Positions 7,125 to 14,934 of a stretch of DNA of 23,268 nucleotides are shown piece after piece. A program made the position numbers and the translations under genes. Position 1 is the first letter of the stretch. Every line of letters begins with the position of its first letter. Below the pieces are notes generated by a model. That model searched no databases and had not been told where the DNA came from. It worked only from the letters and a program-made list of their open reading frames with translations. Origin of the DNA: JAGXTF01 sp040376005 (GTDB lineage: Bacteria; Bacteroidota; Bacteroidia; NS11-12g; UBA955); the NCBI GenBank assembly GCA_040376005.1, contig JBEIRK010000025.1, positions 1 to 23,268 of the forward strand. The letters are read 5' to 3'.

Positions 7125-7168
7125 CTCCAAATTTGTCCACAAAACTGCTGCATACCGCACAGTTATTT

Positions 7169-7176
7169 TACCTTCG
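7169..7176 (+). promoter_or_regulatory. Candidate -7 element of dnaE
   Basis: TACCTTCG has one mismatch to TAnnTTTG and lies 21 bases before the dnaE ATG, predicting a leader of about 17 bases. I see no good -33 element at normal spacing. Confidence 0.3.
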
Positions 7177-7197
7177 AAGACTGAATTTTTTGCATCT

Positions 7198-10100
7198 ATG
7201 CCACAGTTTTCACACCTACATGTTCACACGCAATACTCCCTACTCGACGGGGCTGCCAGCATTAAAAGTCTGGTAAAGAAAGCCAAGGCAGATGGCATGC
7301 CTGCAATTGCGATTACCGACCATGGAAACATGTTTGGCGCATTTGAATTCTACCAAGCCGTTACCAAAGAAGGCATTAAACCGGTTATTGGATGCGAGTT
7401 TTATCTCGTTGCCGACCGACATATTAAGTCCTTTGGTGGCGGACAACGCGACAAGCGCTACCACCAATTGCTACTGGCTAAAAACCAAGAAGGCTATCAA
7501 AACCTGAGCAAACTCTGTAGTTTGGGGTATTTGGAAGGTTTTTATGGCAAGTGGCCTCGTATTGATAAAGAATTGCTCAAGCAATACTCTTCGGGGCTTA
7601 TTGCTACCAGCTGCTGCATAGGTGCGGAAATTCCACAGGCCATTCTTTGGAAAGGCAAGGAAGCTGCCGAAGAGGTATTTAAAGAATGGCATGGCATGTT
7701 TGGCGATGATTTCTATGTAGAACTGCAGCGTCATGGCTTGCAAAACATCGACGGCACCGGTATCAGTCAAGAAGACATCAATCAAACCCTGCTCTCTTTT
7801 GCCCGAAAATACAATGTACCTGTAATCGCCACCAACGACTCGCACTATACCGAGAAAAAGGATGCCAACGCACACGACATCCTGTTGTGCATTAACACCG
7901 GCGAATTTCAAAGTACACCCATCGCCAACAACGAAGAAACAGGGAAAGGTTACAGATTTGGGTTTCCCAATGATGAATTTTTCTTCAAATCCACCCAGGA
8001 AATGGCCACGCTTTTTGCCGATGTGCCAGAAGCGCTTGACAATACAAATCGCATAATTGACTCGATTAACTCCCCCACCTTAAGCCGTGACATCTTGCTG
8101 CCAAACTACGCCCTTCCCGATGGATTTACGGACCAAAACGAATACCTCAAACACCTTTCTTACGAAGGCTGTAAAAAGCGCTATGGCGGTGTAATACCCA
8201 CCGAAATACACGAACGCCTGGAGTTTGAATTGCAAACCATACTCAGCAGCGGCTATGCAGGTTACTTCCTCATTGTTCAAGACTTTACCACTGCTTCACG
8301 CGAAATGGGCGTATGGGTAGGTCCAGGAAGGGGTTCTGCAGCCGGCAGTCTGATTGCCTACGCCCTTGGCATTACCAACGTAGATCCTGTGAAATACGAC
8401 TTGCTCTTCGAAAGATTCTTGAATCCAGAAAGGGTGAGTATGCCCGATATCGATATCGACTTTGACGATACAGGGCGTGAACGCGTTATTGAATATGTAG
8501 CAAAAAAGTATGGTGAACGGCGTATTGCCCAAATTGTGACCTACGGTACCATGGCGGCCAAAAGCTCCATTCGCGACGTAGGACGCGTGCTGCAATATCC
8601 GCTTTCTTCTACTGACCGCTTATCCAAACTCATCCCGAATAACTTTGGTCTAGAAGTATTGTTGCATAAAAACCCTGATGAATTGGCCAAGGATGACAGC
8701 AACAACCTGAAACCCGAAGAGATAGAACAAATCCGGGAATTACAGAGTATCTACAACAGCAAAGACCCCGCAGCACAAGTGCTGCGCGATGCTGAGAAAC
8801 TTGAAGGCAGCGTGCGTAACACAGGGGTGCATGCCTGTGGAATTATCATCGCACCTGAGGATATTGACAATTTGGTACCTGTGGCACGCAGCAAAGACTC
8901 CAATTGGATGCAAGTGCAATACGATGTAAACCAAATTGAAAAAGCGGGTCTGCTAAAAATGGACTTTTTGGGCTTGAGCACACTCACCATCATGAAAGAT
9001 GCCATTCAACTCATCAAAGAGACAACAGGCACCGAAATTGATGTGGATCAAATTCCATTTGACGACCTAAAAACCTACGAACTCTTTCAACGCGGCGACA
9101 CCAACGGTATTTTCCAATTTGAAAGTCCGGGGATGCAGAAATACATGCGCGATTTGCAGCCCACCCAATTTGGCGATTTGATTGCCATGAACGCACTCTA
9201 CCGTCCGGGTCCATTGAAGTATATTCCTGACTTTATTGACAGAAAACACGGTCGCAAACCTGTGGTTTTTGACTTGCCAGAATGCGAAGAATACCTGAAA
9301 GAAACCTATGGCATTACGGTATATCAAGAACAGGTAATGCTACTCAGCCAGAAGTTGGCTGGATTCTCGAAGGGCAAAGCCGACGTGCTGCGTAAGGCAA
9401 TGGGTAAGAAGAACAAACAACTCATTGATGAATTGAAAGCAGACTTTATCAATGGTGCCTTGGAAAAGGGGCATCCCAAAGGGCCATTAGAAAAGATTTA
9501 TAGTGACTGGGAAGAGTTTGCGCAATACGCATTTAACAAGTCGCACTCTACCTGTTACGCAGTAATTGCATTGCAAACCGCGTATTTGAAGGCCAATTAT
9601 CCAGCCCAATTCATGGCAGCAGTGCTGAAAAGCAACATGGGTGATATCAAAAAAATCACCTTCTACATGGAAGAATGCCGCCGCATGGGCATTAAAGTAC
9701 TTGGACCTGATGTGAATGAAAGTCGCAGCGTATTTACCGTAACCCCACGCGATGAAATCCGCTTTGGACTTAGCGCAGTAAAAGGCGTAGGTGAAAATGC
9801 GGTAGAGGAAATCCTGCTCGAACGCGACAAGAATGGACACTTCAATAGCATATTCGACCTTACCAGCCGTGCGAATCTGCGTGCTGTAAATAAGAAAAAC
9901 CTAGAATCATTGGCCCGCGCTGGGGCTTTTGACTACGATGAACGCTATCACCGTGCGCAGTACTTTGTGTCAGACGATGATAAAAACGGCATTGACCTTG
10001 CCGTGCGGCACGGACAAAAGGTACAAGCGGATAAAATCAGCGGACAAACTTCAATGTTCGGACAGGCCACTGCAGACGGTGGCAGCACTGAAAGCGAGCC

Positions 10101-10797
10101 AACGCTGCCGAATGTAGACCGCCTTACCTTGCTCGATGAGCTGCGCGCAGAGGAAGAAATGGTGGGGGTATTCTTGAGCAAGCATCCGCTGGATACCTAT
10201 CGTTTTGAATACGAATTAATCAGCACGCACGCCTTGAAAGACATGGCGGAAATGCAATCTCTAAAAGAGAATAATTCTTTTGTGGTGATGGGCATTATCA
10301 CCTCTGTCAATGAGAGATTGAGCCAAAAAGGCGAGCCTTTTGGCCGATTTACCATGCTGGATTATAGTGGTACATTCGAGTTTGCCATGTTTGGCAAGGA
10401 GTATATGGAACACAAAAACATGCTTACCAAAGATTACATTTTGGTTATCAAGGGCAAATTTGAATACAATGAACGCAATGACCGCACTTACTGTAGGTTC
10501 CAACAGCTTTCTTTGGCTTCTGAAATCAAATCTGAAAGTTTGGTTAAAAGCATACAAGTAGATTTAACCATGAAAGATATTGAGGCGGGCTCAGGACTCA
10601 TATTGCAGAACATGTTGGAACAGTTTCCAGGAAGCTGCAAACTGCTGGTTTACATGGTAGACAATGCGGAGAAAATGGATGTTAAAATGGTGGCACGCAG
10701 CGGCCTAGATTTTGGTCCAGAAGTAAAACAAATGCTCGAAGATTTGGAAGTGAAATACAGCACCAAATTAGACGAACGTTGGAAAATCATTAACTAA
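7198..10797 (+). CDS. dnaE: DNA polymerase III alpha subunit
   Basis: This is the replicative polymerase subunit that extends DNA in the cytoplasm. The 1199 residues begin with a PHP domain (about 1-285). The palm has GPGRGSAAGSL and PDIDIDF with catalytic D417 and D419, and the third Asp is D589 in KMDFLGL. Fingers and the tandem HhH region (IRFGLSAVKGVG) follow, then an OB fold (about 1015-1100) and a C-terminal tail domain. It is slightly longer than E. coli DnaE (1160). All nine PHP metal ligands expected for an active site appear present: H8, H10, D17, H42, E67, H89, C139, D214 and H216. The stop codon overlaps the next start by one base (TAATG), so translation is probably coupled to the glycosyltransferase. 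Confidence 0.98.
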   Translation: MPQFSHLHVHTQYSLLDGAASIKSLVKKAKADGMPAIAITDHGNMFGAFEFYQAVTKEGIKPVIGCEFYLVADRHIKSFGGGQRDKRYHQLLLAKNQEGYQNLSKLCSLGYLEGFYGKWPRIDKELLKQYSSGLIATSCCIGAEIPQAILWKGKEAAEEVFKEWHGMFGDDFYVELQRHGLQNIDGTGISQEDINQTLLSFARKYNVPVIATNDSHYTEKKDANAHDILLCINTGEFQSTPIANNEETGKGYRFGFPNDEFFFKSTQEMATLFADVPEALDNTNRIIDSINSPTLSRDILLPNYALPDGFTDQNEYLKHLSYEGCKKRYGGVIPTEIHERLEFELQTILSSGYAGYFLIVQDFTTASREMGVWVGPGRGSAAGSLIAYALGITNVDPVKYDLLFERFLNPERVSMPDIDIDFDDTGRERVIEYVAKKYGERRIAQIVTYGTMAAKSSIRDVGRVLQYPLSSTDRLSKLIPNNFGLEVLLHKNPDELAKDDSNNLKPEEIEQIRELQSIYNSKDPAAQVLRDAEKLEGSVRNTGVHACGIIIAPEDIDNLVPVARSKDSNWMQVQYDVNQIEKAGLLKMDFLGLSTLTIMKDAIQLIKETTGTEIDVDQIPFDDLKTYELFQRGDTNGIFQFESPGMQKYMRDLQPTQFGDLIAMNALYRPGPLKYIPDFIDRKHGRKPVVFDLPECEEYLKETYGITVYQEQVMLLSQKLAGFSKGKADVLRKAMGKKNKQLIDELKADFINGALEKGHPKGPLEKIYSDWEEFAQYAFNKSHSTCYAVIALQTAYLKANYPAQFMAAVLKSNMGDIKKITFYMEECRRMGIKVLGPDVNESRSVFTVTPRDEIRFGLSAVKGVGENAVEEILLERDKNGHFNSIFDLTSRANLRAVNKKNLESLARAGAFDYDERYHRAQYFVSDDDKNGIDLAVRHGQKVQADKISGQTSMFGQATADGGSTESEPTLPNVDRLTLLDELRAEEEMVGVFLSKHPLDTYRFEYELISTHALKDMAEMQSLKENNSFVVMGIITSVNERLSQKGEPFGRFTMLDYSGTFEFAMFGKEYMEHKNMLTKDYILVIKGKFEYNERNDRTYCRFQQLSLASEIKSESLVKSIQVDLTMKDIEAGSGLILQNMLEQFPGSCKLLVYMVDNAEKMDVKMVARSGLDFGPEVKQMLEDLEVKYSTKLDERWKIIN

Positions 10798-11672
10798 TGT
10801 TTGTATCTGGATTCACCATTGCGAGAAATGTAGTTCGCGCCGACTACCCTTTAAAAGAGGCCGTCTACTCTATATTGCCGCTATGCGATGAGTTTGTTAT
10901 TGCTGTTGGCAAAAGTGAAGACAACACCTTAGAATTTGTGCAAAGTTTCGACGACCCCAAAATTCGGATTATAGAAACCTTTTGGGACGACAATTTACGC
11001 GAAGGAGGACGGGTATTGGCGGATGAAACCAACAAGGCCAAGGCAGCGGTAAGCAAACGAGCCGATTGGTTGTTCTACATTCAAGCGGATGAGTGTTTGC
11101 ATGAAAAATACCATTCTCGGATACACAAATGCATGTTGGAAAACCTATCCAACTCGCAGGTAGATGGACTGCTTTTTGACTATGTGCATTTTTACGGCAG
11201 CTATGATTACATCGGTGACTCGCGCAAGTGGTACCGCAAAGAGATTCGTGTCGTGCGCAACAACCCCGACATTTACAGTTACCGCGACGCACAAGGGTTT
11301 CGCAAAGGGAATGACCTAAAGCTCAATGTAGCGCATACTGGAGCCTCCATATACCACTATGGCTGGGTAAAGCATCCCCGCGAACAACAAATCAAGCAGC
11401 AGCAATTTCACCGCATGTGGCACAGCGATGAAAAATTAAAAACCATTGTGCAGGCTGCGGATGAGTTCAACTACAACGCCGTAGACTCCCTCACCCATTT
11501 TCATGGCACCCACCCTGATGTGCTTCGCAACCGCATTGAGAAACAAAACTGGAGTTTTGACCACGACATTTCAAAAAAGAACTTTACCCTAAAAACCCGA
11601 CTTCTCTATTTTATCGAAAAACTCACCGGCATTCGAATTGGCGAGTACAAGAACTATAGGCTGCGGAAATAA
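10797..11672 (+). CDS. Family 2 (GT-A) glycosyltransferase
   Basis: The 291-residue protein starts FVSGFTIARNVVRADYPLKE, a typical opening of Bacteroidota GT2 proteins. It has CDEFVIAVGKSEDNT at about 30-44 and an ADE motif in WLFYIQADECLH (D98, E99) in place of the usual DxD. The C-terminal half contains GSYDYIGDSRKWYRKEIRVV and a Trp/His-rich SIYHYGWVKHP. It should transfer a sugar from a nucleotide donor in the cytoplasm. Neither donor nor acceptor can be read from the sequence; surface polysaccharide or glycoprotein assembly is likely. No membrane helix is seen. The start ATG shares one base with the dnaE stop codon. The strong coupling to dnaE is an odd partnership, because their functions are unrelated. 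Confidence 0.88.
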   Translation: MFVSGFTIARNVVRADYPLKEAVYSILPLCDEFVIAVGKSEDNTLEFVQSFDDPKIRIIETFWDDNLREGGRVLADETNKAKAAVSKRADWLFYIQADECLHEKYHSRIHKCMLENLSNSQVDGLLFDYVHFYGSYDYIGDSRKWYRKEIRVVRNNPDIYSYRDAQGFRKGNDLKLNVAHTGASIYHYGWVKHPREQQIKQQQFHRMWHSDEKLKTIVQAADEFNYNAVDSLTHFHGTHPDVLRNRIEKQNWSFDHDISKKNFTLKTRLLYFIEKLTGIRIGEYKNYRLRK

Positions 11673-11750
11673 AGCTTTCTATAATGCTATTGCCTTGTGA
11701 AACTGCGAAATGAATTGCAGTCAAGCAAAGGGAGGACGGATTAATTTGCG

Positions 11751-11758
11751 TATTTTTG
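11751..11758 (+). promoter_or_regulatory. -7 promoter element of the flavoprotein gene, predicted leaderless
   Basis: TATTTTTG is identical to the recF element and is followed by four bases (AGAC), then ATT at 11763 and CTG at 11766. If the element sits at -7, the transcript begins at about 11763. No clear -33 TTTG is seen. Confidence 0.5.
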
Positions 11759-11762
11759 AGAC

Positions 11763-12986
11763 ATTCTGACTAAGGAAACTGACATACTCGTAATTGGCGC
11801 TGGCGCCGCTGGATTCTTTGCTGCCATTCATGCTAAGGCCAGTAAACCTCAATTGAGAGTAAGCATCGCGGAGAAGAGCAACAAAGTCTTAGCCAAGGTG
11901 CGCATTTCTGGTGGGGGCCGATGCAATGTCACCCATAACCAAACCGATCTAACAGAGCTACTCAAAAATTATCCCCGTGGGAAGAACTTGCTCAAATGGG
12001 TACTGCGAAAATGGAGTGTAACCAATACCATTCGCTGGTTTGAGACCCATGGTGTGCAGTTAAAAACGGAAGAGGACGGCCGCATGTTTCCTATTACAGA
12101 CGACTCTAGAACCATAGTAGGCGCGCTTCAAAATGCAGCAGAGCAGTTGGGTGTTGAAGTTTGGCTTTCTTGCGGTGTAGACCGCATTGAAAAAACGGAC
12201 AGTGGATTCATTTGCCATGAGGGAAAAGACCAGATACTTGCAAGAAAAATTATCCTTGCTACGGGCGGTTTCCCGAAATCCGAGCACTATAACTTCCTTC
12301 GAGAAATGGGGCTAGAAATCGTAGAACCCGTTCCCTCTCTTTTTACATTCAACATTCCAATGCCATCCTTGCACGCAATGCAAGGCATAAGCACACCCTG
12401 GGGCCGCATAAAGGTAGCGGGACATGAAGGTTGGTATGAAGGCCCAATACTCATTACCCACTGGGGATTGAGTGGCCCTGCAGTATTGAAAGCTTCGGCT
12501 TTTTTGGCAAGAGAACTGCAGGAATCAAATTACAACTTCAGCACCTTGGTCGACTGGACCGGTTTGGGGGAAGAAACCGCAAGGGAACACTTTGTGAGCC
12601 ACCTATTGATGCATTCCGCCAAACAGATTGGCAATGCCAATCCCTTTGAATTTCCTCGGAAATTGTGGGAATACTTGATAGAAACGGCAGGCTTGGACGC
12701 AAGCAAACTGTGTCGTAACCTCAATAAAACAGAGAAAGGCAAGCTCCTGGAGCTATGCATACGCAGTCCATACAATGCATTGGGAAAAACCACCTTCAAA
12801 GAAGAATTTGTGACCGCTGGAGGCATTGCGCTGAAAGACATAGACGCAAACACCATGCAGGCAAAAAATATTCCCGGACTGTATTTCGCAGGTGAAATCA
12901 TAGATTTAGACGGCGTAACAGGGGGATACAATTTTCAGGCTGCTTGGGCTACTGGTTATGTTGCAGGCAGTTCTGCTGTGAAGTGA
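11763..12986 (+). CDS. NAD(P)/FAD-dependent oxidoreductase, BaiN/HI0933-like (YhiN family)
   Basis: This flavoprotein family has a two-dinucleotide-fold layout. The frame contains the FAD-binding motif ILVIGAGAAGFFAA (G12, G14 and G17, counting from 11763), then the family signature VRISGGGRCNVTH. Near the C-terminus comes GEIIDLDGVTGGYNFQAAWA, which closes the FAD site. No ATG, GTG or TTG precedes the glycine motif after the in-frame stop at 11757. The first TTG (11853) would delete it. Start is therefore ATT at 11763 (407 residues) or CTG at 11766. The ATT lies four bases after a perfect -7 element, as in recF. The natural substrate is unknown; BaiN-type roles in bile acids are not implied here. 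It is flanked by gaps of about 90 and 100 bases and so is probably transcribed alone. Confidence 0.9.
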   Translation: MLTKETDILVIGAGAAGFFAAIHAKASKPQLRVSIAEKSNKVLAKVRISGGGRCNVTHNQTDLTELLKNYPRGKNLLKWVLRKWSVTNTIRWFETHGVQLKTEEDGRMFPITDDSRTIVGALQNAAEQLGVEVWLSCGVDRIEKTDSGFICHEGKDQILARKIILATGGFPKSEHYNFLREMGLEIVEPVPSLFTFNIPMPSLHAMQGISTPWGRIKVAGHEGWYEGPILITHWGLSGPAVLKASAFLARELQESNYNFSTLVDWTGLGEETAREHFVSHLLMHSAKQIGNANPFEFPRKLWEYLIETAGLDASKLCRNLNKTEKGKLLELCIRSPYNALGKTTFKEEFVTAGGIALKDIDANTMQAKNIPGLYFAGEIIDLDGVTGGYNFQAAWATGYVAGSSAVK

Positions 12987-13047
12987 TTTCAGAGCCTATT
13001 ATTCACCCAAAAGCCAACCTCTTCGCCTTTGTATTCCTTGTGGGCTA

Positions 13048-13060
13048 AGCTTTAAAAGCT
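13048..13060. repeat. 13-bp inverted repeat upstream of the methyltransferase operon
   Basis: AGCTTT and AAAGCT flank one central A, followed by another AGCT at 13061-13064. The repeat sits where a -33 element of the operon promoter would be, so it may be an operator. It could also mark the end of the flavoprotein transcript, but no long T-run follows. Confidence 0.3.
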
Positions 13061-13074
13061 AGCTATTTCATGCT

Positions 13075-13082
13075 TACTTTTG
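13075..13082 (+). promoter_or_regulatory. -7 promoter element of the methyltransferase operon, predicted leaderless
   Basis: TACTTTTG exactly matches TAnnTTTG and is followed by four bases (CAGC) and the ATG at 13087. This is the same spacing as at recF. The expected first transcribed base is the A of the start codon. The -33 region has only CTTTA with about 21 bases spacing. Confidence 0.55.
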
Positions 13083-13086
13083 CAGC

Positions 13087-13833
13087 ATGCGATACCGCCA
13101 GGTTTTATATGCAAACTACCACAGCACGCAAAGTGGAAGAGCCTCAGGAACTGATGCTAAAAGTCTATTTGACAGAGAGACACGGCAGTTTGCCCGTGAA
13201 ATCTTGCCCTTATTGTCGCAGCAGCACAAAGAGGCAGTAATATTTGACATGGGCTGCGGCAGTGGCAGTTTGTTAAAGGCCTTACAAAACCATGGCTTTA
13301 CCCAAGCCCACGGCATGGATATCAGTCCAGAGCAGGTGCAAGTAGCTGCGCAAATGGGCGTGGCAAATGTGACCCAAGGCGATGCACTTGCTTATGTGGC
13401 AGCATCCGAAGGAAAATTTGACATTCTGTTGGGAATGGATATCATAGAGCACTTTACCAAAGACGAATTGGTGGATTTGTTACAAAACATACAGAAAAGC
13501 CTTACCCCTGGCGGAATAGCGATTTTTCGCACTCCAAATCTAGATGCCTTCATTAGTTCGGCTTTTGCCCATGGTGACTTTACCCATGAAAACTACATGA
13601 ATGCATCCTCTGCCCAGCAAGTGTGTTTGGCCTGTGGATTTGACCAAGTGACGGTACTCCCTGGGCTTATGTTTATTGAGAATGCACTTAAAGAATGGCT
13701 GCGCAAGTGTGCCTCTATGCTCGTAAAACTGCGTTTCAAGCTCTATTTATTTGCCACAGCGCGCAGCAGCAAGCAAGTACTTTGGAGCCCGAATATGATT
13801 GTTGTTGCCAAAACCAAACAACCCACTGCATGA
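13087..13833 (+). CDS. Class I SAM-dependent methyltransferase
   Basis: The 248-residue protein has the Rossmann-like SAM-binding motif VIFDMGCGSGS (D54, G56, G58, G60). The acidic end of strand 2 is in HGMDISPEQV, and motif IV is in FDILLGMDIIEHF, followed by LTPGGIAIFRTPN. The opening YANYHSTQSGR resembles methyltransferases found in polysaccharide and LPS gene clusters, suggesting a sugar or small molecule acceptor. The acceptor cannot be deduced. The C-terminal 60 residues contain an amphipathic Lys/Arg-rich stretch (about 200-225), perhaps for membrane or partner contact. It is the first gene of a four-gene operon; its stop overlaps the next start by four bases (ATGA). Confidence 0.9.
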   Translation: MRYRQVLYANYHSTQSGRASGTDAKSLFDRETRQFAREILPLLSQQHKEAVIFDMGCGSGSLLKALQNHGFTQAHGMDISPEQVQVAAQMGVANVTQGDALAYVAASEGKFDILLGMDIIEHFTKDELVDLLQNIQKSLTPGGIAIFRTPNLDAFISSAFAHGDFTHENYMNASSAQQVCLACGFDQVTVLPGLMFIENALKEWLRKCASMLVKLRFKLYLFATARSSKQVLWSPNMIVVAKTKQPTA

Positions 13834-14591
13834 AACCCATAGCATTGATTACAGGAGCAAGCAGCGGCATAGGTGAAGCTTGCGCGCGTATTTTTGCCCA
13901 GCATGGCTATAACCTAATCCTGAACGCACGCCGCACAGATAGGTTAGAACAATTGAAATTAGAATTGGCAGACATGGCAGATTGCTATCTACTCCCTTTT
14001 GATGTACAGGATAAAACAGCAGTAAAAAACCAATTGAGCAGCTTACCAGAAGCATGGAGAAATATCGCTGTTTTGGTAAACAATGCAGGCCTGGCTTCTG
14101 GTTTGTCTCATTTTTATGAAGGCGACACCGATGATTGGGATACTATGATCGACACCAATATCAAAGGTCTGTTGTATGTTTCAAGAACCATTGCCCCTAT
14201 GATGATAGCACAAGGCCATGGCCATATCATAAACATCGGCAGCATAGCCGGTAAAGAGGTTTACGACAAAGGCAATGTGTATTGCAGCACCAAACACGCT
14301 GTAGACGCACTGAACAGAGCCATGCGACTTGAGTTGAGTACGCATGGAGTAAAAGTAACGGCAGTGAACCCAGGTGCCGTAGAAACAGAATTTAGCATTG
14401 TGCGCTTCCACGGTGATGCAGCGCGCGCCAAACAAGTATACCAAGGGTTTGAAAATCTTGTAGCTGCAGATATTGCCGATGCCGTATACTGGGCTGCCAG
14501 CCGTCCTGCACATGTAAATATCAATGACATCATTATCATGCCCTCGGCACAGCCAGCCGCTGGACTGATTCACCGTAAACCCACCACCTAA
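13830..14591 (+). CDS. Short-chain dehydrogenase/reductase (YdfG-like)
   Basis: This 253-residue classical SDR has TGASSGIG (residues 8-15) for NAD(P) binding and NNAG (84-87). The catalytic set is N110, S138 (in IGSIAGK), Y151 and K155 (YCSTK). Basic residues after strand 2 (NARRTDR) suggest NADP(H). The PGAVETEFS segment and the length resemble YdfG, an NADP-dependent 3-hydroxy acid dehydrogenase; the real substrate is not known. The frame is open further upstream inside the methyltransferase gene, but the ATG at 13830 gives the standard SDR start MKPIALITG. It overlaps the methyltransferase stop by four bases. Confidence 0.93.
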   Translation: MKPIALITGASSGIGEACARIFAQHGYNLILNARRTDRLEQLKLELADMADCYLLPFDVQDKTAVKNQLSSLPEAWRNIAVLVNNAGLASGLSHFYEGDTDDWDTMIDTNIKGLLYVSRTIAPMMIAQGHGHIINIGSIAGKEVYDKGNVYCSTKHAVDALNRAMRLELSTHGVKVTAVNPGAVETEFSIVRFHGDAARAKQVYQGFENLVAADIADAVYWAASRPAHVNINDIIIMPSAQPAAGLIHRKPTT

Positions 14592-14593
14592 GC

Positions 14594-14923
14594 ATGAGCA
14601 AGAATAAGAAATTGCGCGAAGGCATTGTGTATAGCACAAACCCGGATCACCAATACGCCTATGAAGGTGATGAAGAGGTCGAGACTCTCCCACCGAACCA
14701 ACAAACCTTATACCTGCGCCGTGAAAATCGGAATGGGAAACCTGCTGTTATTGTAAAGGAATTCATTGGCAGTGCCGATGATTTGAAAGAATTAGAAAAG
14801 AAGCTAAAAAACCATTGCGGTGTGGGCGGGAGCAGCAAGGATGGTGAAGTCATCATTCAAGGGGATAACAAAGACAAGATTCAAGCCTTTCTCCTAAAAC
14901 TGGGGTACAAAACCAAAGGTTAA
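14594..14923 (+). CDS. SUI1/eIF1-like translation factor (YciH family)
   Basis: The 109-residue protein has a variable N-terminus and a SUI1 domain from about residue 38. Marks are LYLRRENRNGKPAVIVKEF, then the conserved CGVGGSSKDGEVIIQGD (75-91) and a final helix with KIQAFLLKLGY. Eukaryotic eIF1 tunes start-codon choice on the small ribosomal subunit; bacterial YciH is thought to influence initiation fidelity, with weaker evidence. It follows the SDR after two bases and precedes the GNAT gene by 11. In a genome with probable leaderless mRNAs, an initiation factor of this kind is worth noting, though no link is shown. Confidence 0.93.
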   Translation: MSKNKKLREGIVYSTNPDHQYAYEGDEEVETLPPNQQTLYLRRENRNGKPAVIVKEFIGSADDLKELEKKLKNHCGVGGSSKDGEVIIQGDNKDKIQAFLLKLGYKTKG

Positions 14924-14934
14924 CGAACGCTTGT

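Noticed and set aside
13695..13829. 45-residue N-terminal extension of the SDR
   Set aside because: It overlaps the methyltransferase coding sequence and has low-complexity, Cys/Gln-rich composition; the ATG at 13830 gives a standard SDR start.
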